A stretch of 64,000 bases of DNA. It comes from Alistipes sp. ZOR0009. GTDB taxonomy: Bacteria > Bacteroidota > Bacteroidia > Bacteroidales > ZOR0009. Below, in pieces: positions 8,566 to 18,093 of the stretch. The notes below the pieces were generated by a model that ran no database searches, was not told the origin of the DNA, and saw nothing but the letters and a program-made list of their open reading frames with translations. The position numbers and the translations under genes were made by a program. Every line of letters starts with the position of its first letter. Position 1 is the first letter of the stretch. The stretch is taken from positions 124,001 to 188,000 of the forward strand of contig NZ_JTLD01000033.1 in NCBI RefSeq assembly GCF_000798815.1, written 5' to 3'.

Positions 8566-10974
8566 ATGAAGATTACAAAGGAGCGTTTGTTAGAGCTGCT
8601 CATTTGGCTGAAAGATTTTGTAAAAAAGGTCGTTAGCCTAATTAAAGGACAATTCAAAAAGGCAAAGTCCTACAACTGGTACCAGAAAATCCTATTTTAT
8701 ATAGGTGTCGTTCTGGTTTCCATTTTCCTATTTGCATTTATAATTGACATCAATCTCTTTTGGCTATTCGGTCGTTCGCCCAGAATTTCGGATCTGATGA
8801 ACCCCAACATGAACGTGGCCTCGGAGCTATACTCCCAAGATGGCCAGCTTATTGGGAAGTACTTTGTCGAAAATAGAACGCCTGTTGGCTATAAGGATTT
8901 ACCTCCTGCATTGGTTAACGCCCTTGTGGCTACCGAGGATGCTCGCTTTTACGATCATATCGGGGTCGATTTTAGAGGTACCGTCAGCGCCCTATACTCC
9001 ACCGCACGTGGCGATAGGCGAGGAGGGAGCACCATCACCCAGCAGCTGGTTAAGAACCTATTCAAAACCAGAGACGACTACTCTCGTGGGCTGCTAGGAT
9101 ATGTTCCGGGAGTAAAGGTTGCCCTATATAAGATAAAGGAGTGGATTACCTCGTTGAAGATTGAGCTCTTTTACGATAAGCAGGAGATCCTTACCATGTA
9201 CTTCAATACGGTAACCTTTGGTAGCAACTCGCACGGGATAAAAACGGCGGCAGCCACCTTCTTCTCCAAGAAGCCGCGCCTGCTGAAGCCCGAAGAGGCG
9301 GCCCTTTTGGTGGGCATCCTTAAGGCTCCCACCTACTATAGCCCCGTTCGTAAGCCCGAGCGCGCCTTGGCTCGCCGTAACGTGGTGCTCGAGCAGATGG
9401 AAAAGTACGGGTATATTACCAAGGCCGTGTGCGACTCGCTAAAGAAGCTGCCGCTGGTGCTTGCCTATAACCCCTACGAAAACATCGACGGCAACGCCTC
9501 GTACATTCGCGATGCGGTGAGCAGCTACCTAAAGGCGTGGCTTAAGGAGAACGAAATAGACCTGTACGAAGACGGGTTGAAAATCTATACAACCATCGAT
9601 CCTACCCTGCAGCAGTATGCCGAGGAGGCGGTGGCGCAGCAAATGAAGCTGCTGCAGCGTCGTTTTACATGGCACTGGGAGGGACGCAACCCTTGGGCCG
9701 ACGATAGGGGCGTGGAGATTCCTAACTTTATAGAGGATGCTGCCAAGCAAACCTCGCGCTACTCTGCTCTATCCATTAAGTTTAAAGGAAACAAAGATTC
9801 GATATACTACCATCTTAATAAGCCCAATAGAATAAAGGTGTTTACTTGGGATGGCGTTAAGGATACCACCTTTAGCCCAATGGACTCGTTGCGCTACTAC
9901 AAGAAATTCCTGCATACAGGCTTTATGTCGATGGATCCGAATACGGGTTACATTAAAACGTGGGTGGGCGGTATCAACTATCCATTCTTTAAGTACGACC
10001 ACGTAAAGCAGTCGAGGCGTCAGCCAGGCTCGCTATTTAAGGCCTACGTGTACACCGCCGCTATGGATGCTGGTATGGGCCCTTGCGACAAGATGGTGGA
10101 TAGATCCATCACCGTAAACTACGTGGAGAAGGGGCAACCCAAATCGTGGACACCCAAAAATGCCGACGGCCACTTTACGGGTAGCGAGGTGACGCTGAAG
10201 TATGCCTTCGCCAAATCGATCAACTCCATAGCCGTACAGCTAACCCAGCAGGTGGGTTGGGATAAGGTGATTGAGTATGCCCACAAAATGGGAATCACCA
10301 CACCGCTGGCTAGCGTTCCATCCGTATCGTTAGGATCGAGCGATGTTTCGCTATACGAAATGGTAGACTCGTACGCCCCGATGATTAATGGAGGATACGC
10401 CGTTAAGCCGATTCTTGTAACAAAAATAGTAGACCGTAAGGGGCATGTCATTTATGAGGCTGCTCCCGAAAAGAAGCGGGTTATCAACGAGTACACCGCA
10501 TTTTACATGCTCGAGATGCTGAAGGCTGGGCTAACCGAGCCTCGTGCTACCACCCAAGCGCTTTTCGAGTACGACCTATTTAAGTCGAACACCGAATTTG
10601 GTGGCAAGACGGGTACCTCGTCCAACCAATCGGACGGATGGTTTATCGGGATATCGCCCAACCTGGTATCTGGCTGCTGGGTAGGTGCCGAGTCGCGTGC
10701 GGTTCACTTCCGAACTACCGATACCGGCGAAGGCTGTAAAACGGCTCTCCCTGTTTACGGGCTCTTTATGGAGAAGGTGATGAAGGATGCGCGCTACCCT
10801 CAGTATCAAGGCAAGTTCGAGAAACCCAAGGGGAAGATTGCCAAGATGTATACCTGCCATACCCGATATGTTCCGCAGAGGGACTCGCTGGATGGGCTGC
10901 TCGATAACGAGCTCCACCTCGACGACAATCAGGATGGCGCAGCCACTCCACCTAACGACGAATTCTTTAACTAG
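8566..10974 (+). CDS. Bifunctional penicillin-binding protein 1A
   Basis: A class A PBP of 802 residues polymerises glycan strands and cross-links peptides on the outer face of the inner membrane. A single transmembrane segment spans about 41-61. The GT51 transglycosylase domain shows EDARFYDH (124-131) and RGGSTITQQ (152-160). The transpeptidase domain carries all three motifs: SLFK with nucleophile Ser489, SIN (551-553) and KTGT (681-684). The C-terminal 40 residues are acidic and disordered. It has its own promoter and terminator. Confidence 0.95.
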   Translation: MKITKERLLELLIWLKDFVKKVVSLIKGQFKKAKSYNWYQKILFYIGVVLVSIFLFAFIIDINLFWLFGRSPRISDLMNPNMNVASELYSQDGQLIGKYFVENRTPVGYKDLPPALVNALVATEDARFYDHIGVDFRGTVSALYSTARGDRRGGSTITQQLVKNLFKTRDDYSRGLLGYVPGVKVALYKIKEWITSLKIELFYDKQEILTMYFNTVTFGSNSHGIKTAAATFFSKKPRLLKPEEAALLVGILKAPTYYSPVRKPERALARRNVVLEQMEKYGYITKAVCDSLKKLPLVLAYNPYENIDGNASYIRDAVSSYLKAWLKENEIDLYEDGLKIYTTIDPTLQQYAEEAVAQQMKLLQRRFTWHWEGRNPWADDRGVEIPNFIEDAAKQTSRYSALSIKFKGNKDSIYYHLNKPNRIKVFTWDGVKDTTFSPMDSLRYYKKFLHTGFMSMDPNTGYIKTWVGGINYPFFKYDHVKQSRRQPGSLFKAYVYTAAMDAGMGPCDKMVDRSITVNYVEKGQPKSWTPKNADGHFTGSEVTLKYAFAKSINSIAVQLTQQVGWDKVIEYAHKMGITTPLASVPSVSLGSSDVSLYEMVDSYAPMINGGYAVKPILVTKIVDRKGHVIYEAAPEKKRVINEYTAFYMLEMLKAGLTEPRATTQALFEYDLFKSNTEFGGKTGTSSNQSDGWFIGISPNLVSGCWVGAESRAVHFRTTDTGEGCKTALPVYGLFMEKVMKDARYPQYQGKFEKPKGKIAKMYTCHTRYVPQRDSLDGLLDNELHLDDNQDGAATPPNDEFFN

Positions 10975-10980
10975 GCATAT

Positions 10981-11006
10981 AGGCCCGCAGCAGTGCGGGC
11001 CTTTTT
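10981..11006 (+). terminator. Terminator of the PBP1A gene
   Basis: A 9-bp GC-rich stem (10981-10989 / 10994-11002) with a 4-nt loop and five T lies directly after the stop codon. Confidence 0.85.
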
Positions 11007-11202
11007 ATTTATCGCAAGGGCGGTACACGCCGCATCGGCTCCAAATGTACTTCCCTGTTGCTATAGGAGTGCTGTAGGGGCGCGATGCTCGTATTTCTAC
11101 TTTATAGGTTGGATGCATTAACGGCCCTGCCTTGCCCCGACACCTATTCTACCATAAAACACCGTTCGGGATACGTTCAGAACCCCTCCGTTTAGGTTGT
11201 GT
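11007..11202. other. Intergenic stretch, nothing recognised
   Basis: Between the PBP1A terminator and the first regular 22-nt repeat I see no gene, RNA or regulatory motif. Fragments such as AACCCCTCCGTTTAGGTTGTG near 11181 already resemble the repeat unit, so the array probably decays into this stretch. Confidence 0.4.
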
Positions 11203-11656
11203 AACCCCAACGTTGTGGTCCACCAACCCCAACGATGTGGTTCCCTAACCCCAACGATGTGGTTCCCTAACCCCAACGATGCGGTTCACCAACCCAAACG
11301 TTGTGGTTACCTAACCTAAACGATGTGGTTGTACAACCCCAACGTTGTGGTTCCGTGACGAACCGATGTGGTTCCGATAGCCATCGTTCCGTCAAACTAC
11401 CCCATCGTTCCGTCAAACAACCACAACCGAGGGGTTAGCTAACCCCATCAATTCGTCAACTTAAGGCAACGTTGCGTCAAAACATGCCTCCGTTTGGGTT
11501 ACATAACCCCAACGTTGGGGTTACTGTAGCCGAAGGTTTATATAATTTGACGCAACGATGGGGTAAAACACCCCAACGATGTGGTTACCTAACCTAAACG
11601 TTGGGGTTCACCAACCTAAACGATGTGGTTGTATAACCCCAACGATCGGATAAGTT
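11203..11656. repeat. 22-nt degenerate tandem repeat array
   Basis: Seven consecutive 22-nt units of the type AACCCCAACGATGTGGTTCC begin at 11203, 11225, 11247, 11269, 11291, 11313 and 11335. The same phase returns at 11569, 11591, 11613 and 11635. Between the two blocks the units are degraded and partly inverted: CCATCGTTCCGTCAAAC near 11393 and 11421 contains CATCGTT, the reverse complement of AACGATG. Substitutions cluster in fixed columns (GAT/GTT, CCCC/CCTA) while length is strictly kept. There are no unique spacers, so it is not CRISPR. It lies between two convergent genes. Confidence 0.85.
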
Positions 11657-11773
11657 GGGGCAAGAGTAGGGTAAATTGGTGGAGCGAACTTCTGTAGAGT
11701 TAGTAAGATTTAAACCTCTTTGATGGCGGGAAACTTGATTAGCGCGCTTACGCGTTAGTGGCTCCACAAAACA

Positions 11774-11802
11774 AAATCGGGCCTCCAATGGAGGCCCGAT
11801 TT
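11774..11802. terminator. Terminator of the TSP3 outer-membrane gene
   Basis: A perfect 13-bp stem (11774-11786 / 11790-11802) with a 3-nt loop lies just after the minus-strand stop at 11811. The T-rich tail is interrupted by a G. Confidence 0.8.
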
Positions 11803-11810
11803 GTTTTCGT

Positions 11811-13082
11811 TTACTGAGCAAAGAAGTATTCGTAAAGCTCGTTTATATCCTGTGTGGTAAAGGTCGATTTCTTATCGAGGAAGTCGTTAACCGTTTGCTT
11901 GAGCTCCTCGTAGGAGATGTCGCCATCCCTATTCTTATCTACGCTGGCAAACTTGGTGGGCATTGCGCCCTTTTGCTTGTACTTTCGGGCTCCTCTGTCC
12001 GATAGGGTAACGGCTGCATCCTCGCGGCGTACGGCACCAAACTGGTTGTCGAGTATGGCAAAGTCGTCCTTCGAGATGGCAACCCCCTTGCCGTTTACGT
12101 TTGTTCCGAGCGGGGTGCTGTTATCCTGGTCGAGGTAGTCGGGTACGCCGTCGTTGTCCTTATCCAGCGGGCAGCCCTTCTCGTCGACCTCCACGCCCGA
12201 TGGCGTATCGGGGCACATATCGTCGAAGTCGAAAACGCCGTCGCCATCCTGATCCATGGTAAGCGCATCCTCATTCTCGAGCACCTGCATGTAGGTTTTG
12301 CGCCTAAATGTTTTAGGGTCGGAGAAAAGGTCGAGGTTGAGGCTTAGGTAGGTAAACAGGTAGCTATCGGTTTGCGAGTTCGTTTTTTTTGCGTACGAGT
12401 CGGGGCGGTTGGTGGGCGATACGTTGTCCAGATAGTCGGAGAACGTATAGTTGTAGGTTGCACCAAGACGTATGGCTACCCTATCGTGCAGCGCATAGTT
12501 AAGCCCCGCATCCACCGGTATTGTAAATGATGTTTCGCCGTACTTTGTTCCTTTCTTCTCGCTTTCTTTTCTAAGGTTTCGGTCGTACTTGCCCGTTAGG
12601 GGGTTAAGGCCCATGGGCGAGAAGTTGATGGGCGAAAAGCCAACCGAGAGGTACGGATTAAACTTGCCACGCTTGAATAGGGTGGCAAAGGTGTACTCTA
12701 GGTTTACGCCATACTGGTTAATCTGCGTCTTAAAGTTGATGTCCTTATCGTAGTAGCCCGATATCTCGCCGTTTATCCAAAACACATTCCACTTAAAGTT
12801 GTGCTTGCGATCTATAAAACCCGATAGGTTGAGCTTAAAGGCGGGCTTTCCGAGTAGGGGAGAGTTTCCCTGATTTTGCACGTCGCCCCAGAATGTCATA
12901 AACCCGGTGCTAAGCCCAATAACCGGACGGTAGGTCGGGTTTTCGACCTCCACCTCTGTTCGGAGCTTATCCTGGTAGTACTTTTCCAGCAGCTTGGTAA
13001 TCTCATCGTCCTGCGCGCCTGCAACGCTAGCTATGGCAAGAAATGCGACTGCTGCCGTAATTTTTTTTATAAAACGCTTCAT
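11811..13082 (-). CDS. Outer-membrane beta-barrel protein with TSP3 repeats and EF-hand
   Basis: This 423-residue protein has a clear signal peptide (cleavage near AGAQ, residue 23). Residues about 50-270 alternate hydrophobic and polar residues like an outer-membrane barrel (GLSTGFMTFWGDVQ, LEYTF, PYLSVGFSP). From about 277 it has calcium-binding thrombospondin type 3 repeats (DQDGDGVFDFDDMCPDTP, DKDNDGVPDYLD). Near the end is a canonical EF-hand loop DKNRDGDISYEE (382-393). There is no OmpA peptidoglycan-binding domain after the TSP3 repeats, unlike many relatives. It is 8 bp downstream of the SPOR protein gene in the same operon. Function is unknown; calcium binding is inferred from the motifs. 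Confidence 0.8.
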   Translation of the reverse strand: MKRFIKKITAAVAFLAIASVAGAQDDEITKLLEKYYQDKLRTEVEVENPTYRPVIGLSTGFMTFWGDVQNQGNSPLLGKPAFKLNLSGFIDRKHNFKWNVFWINGEISGYYDKDINFKTQINQYGVNLEYTFATLFKRGKFNPYLSVGFSPINFSPMGLNPLTGKYDRNLRKESEKKGTKYGETSFTIPVDAGLNYALHDRVAIRLGATYNYTFSDYLDNVSPTNRPDSYAKKTNSQTDSYLFTYLSLNLDLFSDPKTFRRKTYMQVLENEDALTMDQDGDGVFDFDDMCPDTPSGVEVDEKGCPLDKDNDGVPDYLDQDNSTPLGTNVNGKGVAISKDDFAILDNQFGAVRREDAAVTLSDRGARKYKQKGAMPTKFASVDKNRDGDISYEELKQTVNDFLDKKSTFTTQDINELYEYFFAQ

Positions 13083-13090
13083 CCAACAAC

Positions 13091-14635
13091 CTAATTTTTT
13101 TCTGATGCAAAAGCATCCTTAATGCTAATCCGTACACCCTTGCTATTGTAGGGGGCTATAAATACGTCTTTAATGCCATTACTTTTTGCCTTATTCTTGG
13201 CATCCAGCGCCTCCTGGTACGTTTGGTAAGGGCCAATTAAGTAGCGTATAAGACCATTTGCTTCCTCCTTTGCGAAGGAGCTTAGTATTTTAAATTTCTC
13301 GTCGGCACCTGCCTTGTCGGCCTCCTTGCTAACAGCGGCCAGCTGCACCTTAAAGATGACGCCTTCTACAGGCTTTTTGCTGGTACTTTCGTTGGCCTCC
13401 TTGGTGGTTTCCTTGGTTACGGTTTTCGAAGTCTCTTTGGGGGCTTCTTTGGTTACCGCTTTGGAGGTCTCCTTGGCTGGTTCGGGCTTTTGGGTATCAG
13501 GTTTTGTTGCCACAACAGGGGTGGTGGTCGCTGGTGCTTTGTCGTCAACCTTTGCTGCAGCCTTCTTCTCAGCGGCAGGTTTTACCTCTTCGTGTGGAGC
13601 CTTCACTTCTGCCGTTTTGGTTTCCTTGCCAGCTTGCTTTGCAATACCTACATATTTAATAGGTATGTCGCGAGCGCCGCCTTGCGAGGTAGCGGTGCCA
13701 ACCTCGGAGCCAAGTGCAAACTTCTTGATATCGTCCTGTACTTGGGCAACCTCGTGCACCTCGGTATTGTCGCCGTTGATAAAGGCAAAGTACCCGCTGA
13801 TGGTAGGTCGGCTGGTTGCCGTTGTTGCGCCTTTGGGTTTCAGCCTGTAGCTAACAAAGTAGCGGGTTTGGCTGGGTAGCTCGAGCCAAAGGAATTTTAC
13901 CTTTCCCTCCTTAAAGTCGAAGATTCCTCCACGTGTCTCCACCGGTTCGGCGGTATACCCTTCGGGGATGGCCTCCTCGAGCTTGGCATATTTGGTGGCA
14001 TTGCCCTTATCTAGCAGTATGCTTACTAGGTACGAGTTACTTTTTGGGTCGAAGTTGGGTGCCTGCCTTAGCGCCTTCGATACCATTTTTACCGACTCCA
14101 TTTGCTGGGTTGCGGGTACAAAGGTTAGCGTCCTATCTTCGGCAGGAGTTTCTTTGGGTTTGAAGTTCTTTAAGTCTACAACCGTGCTTGGGTTTACCCC
14201 TGGCGACTGGGTGATGTCGACCAAGATGGCTTCGGCTGGTATGTTTTTGGTGATATTGGCAGAGGTAATGCAGATAAACGAGCCGCCAATGGTTAGGTCT
14301 CCCTTAATGTTGGTGTGCGTTTTAACCTTAAACGAGAACTTTAGCGAGGTAGTTTTGGGAAGACGGTACCACATGAGCTTTAGCACCTGGTTGCTAAACT
14401 CAAAATCGGCATTAGAGCAGGTACCAGGTTCAATGCTGATACCTTGAGGAAGCGCCAGCTGGTAGCGGGCAATCCCTTCTATTTCATTTTTTGCTATTTC
14501 TACGTTAACTGTAAAGGATGTCCCCGCAACAACCTGCTTTGGAGCCGTAATTATTAACGACGGATTATCTCCAGCACTTGCATAGGAGCTCGAAAGCAAC
14601 AAAAACACCACCAACATTCCCAAAAAACGCACCAT
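13091..14635 (-). CDS. Secreted SPOR-domain protein with Lys/Thr/Glu-rich linker
   Basis: This 514-residue protein starts with a signal peptide ending near SYASAGD. The N-terminal half is beta-rich with two similar modules (about 25-145 and 170-310) of immunoglobulin/cohesin-like look. I cannot name the family. A low-complexity linker follows (about 340-430) with repeats such as KETSKTVTKETTKE. The C-terminus (about 428-505) is a SPOR domain (FKVQLAAVS, LIRYLIGPYQTYQEALDAK), which binds denuded glycan strands in other proteins. It is therefore likely periplasmic and peptidoglycan-associated. The gene is first in a two-gene operon with the TSP3 outer-membrane protein. Confidence 0.75.
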   Translation of the reverse strand: MVRFLGMLVVFLLLSSSYASAGDNPSLIITAPKQVVAGTSFTVNVEIAKNEIEGIARYQLALPQGISIEPGTCSNADFEFSNQVLKLMWYRLPKTTSLKFSFKVKTHTNIKGDLTIGGSFICITSANITKNIPAEAILVDITQSPGVNPSTVVDLKNFKPKETPAEDRTLTFVPATQQMESVKMVSKALRQAPNFDPKSNSYLVSILLDKGNATKYAKLEEAIPEGYTAEPVETRGGIFDFKEGKVKFLWLELPSQTRYFVSYRLKPKGATTATSRPTISGYFAFINGDNTEVHEVAQVQDDIKKFALGSEVGTATSQGGARDIPIKYVGIAKQAGKETKTAEVKAPHEEVKPAAEKKAAAKVDDKAPATTTPVVATKPDTQKPEPAKETSKAVTKEAPKETSKTVTKETTKEANESTSKKPVEGVIFKVQLAAVSKEADKAGADEKFKILSSFAKEEANGLIRYLIGPYQTYQEALDAKNKAKSNGIKDVFIAPYNSKGVRISIKDAFASEKN

Positions 14636-14739
14636 TCCCTATATTTTGGTTACTTTTTAATCCACGGAACTAATGTAATTTGATGAAATTACATCAAAAG
14701 GAAGCTTAAAAATATAAAAGAAAATCAGAAAAAACAGGA

Positions 14740-14789
14740 ACACCAACGCTCTCTACCCTTTTTTTATTTAGGGTAAAGCGCGTTGGTGT
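14740..14789. terminator. Long hairpin after the nucleoside kinase gene
   Basis: ACACCAACGC (14740-14749) pairs perfectly with GCGTTGGTGT (14780-14789), and TACCCT/AGGGTA pairs inside it. It lies 31 nt past the minus-strand stop of the kinase gene. It is followed on that strand by TCCTGTTTTTTC, so it probably ends that transcript. Confidence 0.65.
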
Positions 14790-14820
14790 TTGTAAGGGTC
14801 ATGTATTAAGTGTAATACGA

Positions 14821-16488
14821 TTAAAACTTAAAGCTGCTTCCTCCTAAAAATTCTCTTAAAATAGATGTAGGCGGAATTTCGTTTTCGGCAAGAGGGACAA
14901 AGTATCCTAAGAACTTAAGAAGCCGATGGGCCTCTGCAAATTCGTGTGCAGTGGGCGGAACTTCCCTAAGAAGCGGCTCGGCATAGTGCTTCAGCACGGC
15001 CAGCTCGTAAAGGAGCGCCGAGTTGAACATCACGTCGGCGTACTCTTGGTAGGGAAATATGTTTTTATCCTCTCCTTTTCTTACGCTTGGCCAGCGCTTT
15101 ATGGTGTCGTACGCCGAGTAGCTGCGGTAGCGCGCATCTCGAACAATACGGCGAATAAGCCGGTTGTCGGTGGTCGGTATGTGGTTGTGCCTATCCATCG
15201 AAATGGAGGTTAGGGCAGAGAGGTAGATTTTAAACTTTCTCCGCTCCTCTATTTTTGAGGTAAGCAGCGGGTTTAACGCGTGGATGCCTTCCACAACAAT
15301 TATGCTGTTCTTCTCTAGCGCTAGGGTATGCCCATCGTACGTGCGCCTTCCGGTTGCAAAGTCGAATCGGGGCACCTGTATCGACTCTCCGTTCATAAGG
15401 GCGGTAAGATCTTTGTTGAAGAGATCGATATCTACGGCGTAAATGGATTCGAAGTCGTAATCCCCATTCTCGTCCTTTGGGGTATGCTCTCGGTCTACAA
15501 AGTAGTCGTCCATGCCAATTACAACTGGCTTTAATCCAAGCACCCGAAGCTGTATGGCCAGCCTTTTGGAGAAGGTTGTTTTTCCGCTGGATGATGGCCC
15601 TGAAATTAGAGCTAGCTGCACATCCTTGCGGCAAAATATTTGGTCGGCAACTTGGGCAACCTTTTTTTCGTGGAGCGCCTCTGCCACCTTAATAAGGTCG
15701 CCGCCGTTTCCGTCTAGTATTATGCGGTTGATATCGCCAATCGTTTCTGCTCCAATAATTGTTAGCCAATCTTTTTGCTCTTGGAATACATCGAACATCT
15801 TATTCTGAAGGATGATATCCTCGAGCTTTTCGGGGTTGTCCTTTCGGGGAATCATCAGCAGCATTCCTTCGAAGTAGTTAACCAAGTCGAAGTTGGTAAG
15901 TAAGCCTGTCGATGGAATTAGCTCTTCGTAGTAGTAGTCTATGATGCCGTTTAGGAAGTATACCGAGGTAAATAGCTTGGGCTTAGTTTTTAGAAGCTTC
16001 ACTTTTTGGAGCATACCTTCCTTTTCGAACATCGGTATTGCATCCTCGGTGAGCATTTTTTCGCGTCGGAATGGCAGGTTTTCGTTGATAATCTCCTTCA
16101 TCCTGTTCGATATCGCCATCACGATTTTGGGGTCGATGCTTGCCATTCCCTCTATTTCGCAGTAGTAGCCTTTCGATATGGAGTGCTCCACCCGAAGGTT
16201 TTTGCCCGGAAGAATCTCCTTGATCGCCATCGATAGCACAAAGAAGAGCGAGCGTTCGTACATTCTTCGGCCCGAAGGATGATTTATGTCTATAAACCGA
16301 ACAACCTTTGGTGAGAATACTTTGTAAGAAAGTTCCCGGAGCTTGTTGTTTACGAAGGCGCCAAGAATAGGTTGCTTTAAGCCAACGTTAAGCTGCTGCG
16401 CGATTTCTCCAAGCGACATTCCTGGATCTATCTTCTCTCTTAATCCTACATTTTCGACTATAATTTCAACTTTGTGCTGCATCATCAT
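14821..16488 (-). CDS. Nucleoside (uridine-type) kinase with N-terminal TGS domain
   Basis: The 555-residue protein combines an N-terminal TGS-like ubiquitin fold (about 6-65) and a ThrRS/AlaRS second-additional-domain-like region (about 70-200) with a C-terminal P-loop kinase of the uridine kinase/phosphoribulokinase family. Walker A is GPSSSGKTT (297-305), followed by VIGMDDYFVDREHTP and VVEGIHALNP. This architecture is common in Bacteroidota and Firmicutes and is annotated as nucleoside kinase. The substrate is not proven. It is cytoplasmic. Three successive Met codons open the frame, so the exact start is arbitrary by one or two residues. Confidence 0.85.
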   Translation of the reverse strand: MMMQHKVEIIVENVGLREKIDPGMSLGEIAQQLNVGLKQPILGAFVNNKLRELSYKVFSPKVVRFIDINHPSGRRMYERSLFFVLSMAIKEILPGKNLRVEHSISKGYYCEIEGMASIDPKIVMAISNRMKEIINENLPFRREKMLTEDAIPMFEKEGMLQKVKLLKTKPKLFTSVYFLNGIIDYYYEELIPSTGLLTNFDLVNYFEGMLLMIPRKDNPEKLEDIILQNKMFDVFQEQKDWLTIIGAETIGDINRIILDGNGGDLIKVAEALHEKKVAQVADQIFCRKDVQLALISGPSSSGKTTFSKRLAIQLRVLGLKPVVIGMDDYFVDREHTPKDENGDYDFESIYAVDIDLFNKDLTALMNGESIQVPRFDFATGRRTYDGHTLALEKNSIIVVEGIHALNPLLTSKIEERRKFKIYLSALTSISMDRHNHIPTTDNRLIRRIVRDARYRSYSAYDTIKRWPSVRKGEDKNIFPYQEYADVMFNSALLYELAVLKHYAEPLLREVPPTAHEFAEAHRLLKFLGYFVPLAENEIPPTSILREFLGGSSFKF

Positions 16489-16686
16489 ATCTTTTTAAGC
16501 GTAGATAATTGAATGTTTTGCCTTTTGATCGAACTTTGGCAATGTATAAAAATAAGCGTTCATCTTGATTTAAGCTGTTTTAAAGTTTTTATGCGGATAT
16601 TTCACAAAAAGGATGGATTTGTTTCGTATCTAAAATCTTTACTATATATTTAAAGTCAGGTTGTTGACTTTTTAAAAGTGACGATT

Positions 16687-17964
16687 ATGAACGAAGAGTT
16701 TCTTCAGTTTTTGTGGAAATTTCAGCTTTTCGATGTTGAAAACCTGTACTGCACTACGGGCGAAAAGGTGGTGCCTCTCCATGTTGGTAGCCACAACACT
16801 GCTGCCGGGCCCGATTTTTTCAATGCAAAGATCCAAATTGGCGAGGAGGTTTGGGCTGGGAATGTTGAGATTCATCAGCGAACATCAGATTGGGTGCGGC
16901 ATAACCATCATAAAAATAAGGCGTACGACAATGTAATTCTACATGTTGTTGCTCATGATGACGACTCTACTATACATAGGACAACCGGTAGCCTCATAAA
17001 GTGCGCTGTGATGAACTTTAACTCGCAGTTGGAGGAGCGCTACCGCGAAATACAAAATTCAACCGGCTGGGTGGCATGTGAGCCGCACATCAAAAAGGTC
17101 GACGAGTTTGTTGTTAAGCAGCTGATGGGCCGATTGCTGGTGGAGCGGCTGGGGAAGCGGGTAGAGGCCATACAGCAGGAGCTGATCCGAACTTCGAAAA
17201 ATTGGGAGGAGGTATTTTACATTTTCCTGTTGAGAACCTTTGGTTTCTCCATAAACGCCCTTCCGTTCGAGCTGCTGGCTAAGTCGCTTCCTTATCAGCT
17301 GATCCTAAAGCATCGTAACCGAAGAATGGCCGTAGAAGCGCTGCTTTTTGGGCAGTCGGGCTTGTTGGAGAAGGTTGTTGATGATGAGTATTACCGTAGC
17401 TTAAAAGCGGAGTATGCTTTTTTGCGCGCTAAGTATAAGCTAAAGCCGCTGGAGGGCAGCTTGTGGAAATTTTTACGCACTCGTCCCCATAATTTCCCAA
17501 CTATCCGCATCGCTCAGCTTGCTGCCGTGCTATGCCGCGAGGTGAATCTTTTTTCGATGGTCATTTCGTGTAGAAACATTCAAGAGTTTAAGCGTTTTTT
17601 CGAGGATGCCGAAGTGTCGGATTACTGGATCTCCCATTTTGCATTTGGGAGCCCTTCTAAAGGTCGCTCAAAATGGCTGGGCGATAGCGCTCTTAACTTG
17701 CTGGCAATAAATCTCTGGATTCCTTTTGTTTTTGCATATGGCCATTTTAACGATAGCTACTCGTTTAAAGAGCGAGCCTTGGATTTGCTTGAGACTATTT
17801 CTCCTGACGACAATTCGCTTATTGATAAGTGGAGGGAGTTGGGGATGCCCACAGGTAGCGCCTTCTACACTCAGGCGCTGCTGCATCTAAAGAGCGAATA
17901 CTGCGATCTGAAAAAATGTCTGCACTGCTCGATAGGCAAAAAAATAGTGGAGGGGGCATCTTAA
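16687..17964 (+). CDS. DUF2851 family protein
   Basis: The protein matches the DUF2851 family, found across Bacteroidota and of unknown function. The recognisable start is MNEEFLQFLWKFQLF, so I place the start at ATG 16687 rather than the in-frame ATG at 16678. The conserved GPDFFNAKI and GNVEIHQRTSDW segments follow. The C-terminus has a Cys-rich LKKCLHCSIGKK that could be a metal site. It lies upstream of rpsO but has its own spacing, and the rpsO promoter is in the gap. Confidence 0.8.
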   Translation: MNEEFLQFLWKFQLFDVENLYCTTGEKVVPLHVGSHNTAAGPDFFNAKIQIGEEVWAGNVEIHQRTSDWVRHNHHKNKAYDNVILHVVAHDDDSTIHRTTGSLIKCAVMNFNSQLEERYREIQNSTGWVACEPHIKKVDEFVVKQLMGRLLVERLGKRVEAIQQELIRTSKNWEEVFYIFLLRTFGFSINALPFELLAKSLPYQLILKHRNRRMAVEALLFGQSGLLEKVVDDEYYRSLKAEYAFLRAKYKLKPLEGSLWKFLRTRPHNFPTIRIAQLAAVLCREVNLFSMVISCRNIQEFKRFFEDAEVSDYWISHFAFGSPSKGRSKWLGDSALNLLAINLWIPFVFAYGHFNDSYSFKERALDLLETISPDDNSLIDKWRELGMPTGSAFYTQALLHLKSEYCDLKKCLHCSIGKKIVEGAS

Positions 17965-18020
17965 AAAATCTGAATGGTGGGCTTTTAGATAAAAAATATC
18001 GCTTAAATATGAGCGATTGG

Positions 18021-18051
18021 TTGTTAAGTAAAAAAATAATCAGTAGTTTTG
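18021..18051 (+). promoter_or_regulatory. Promoter of rpsO
   Basis: TTG at 18021-18023, a 20-nt spacer and TAGTTTTG at 18044-18051 match the Bacteroidota consensus and lie 42 nt before the rpsO start. Confidence 0.65.
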
Positions 18052-18093
18052 CACGTCCTTTTTGTAAGGCGAACGTTATAAAAATTTTTAGAG

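Noticed and set aside
11203-11656. CRISPR array
   Set aside because: Units follow each other without unique spacers, no cas genes are near, and the same holds for the arrays at 34140, 43207 and 52932.
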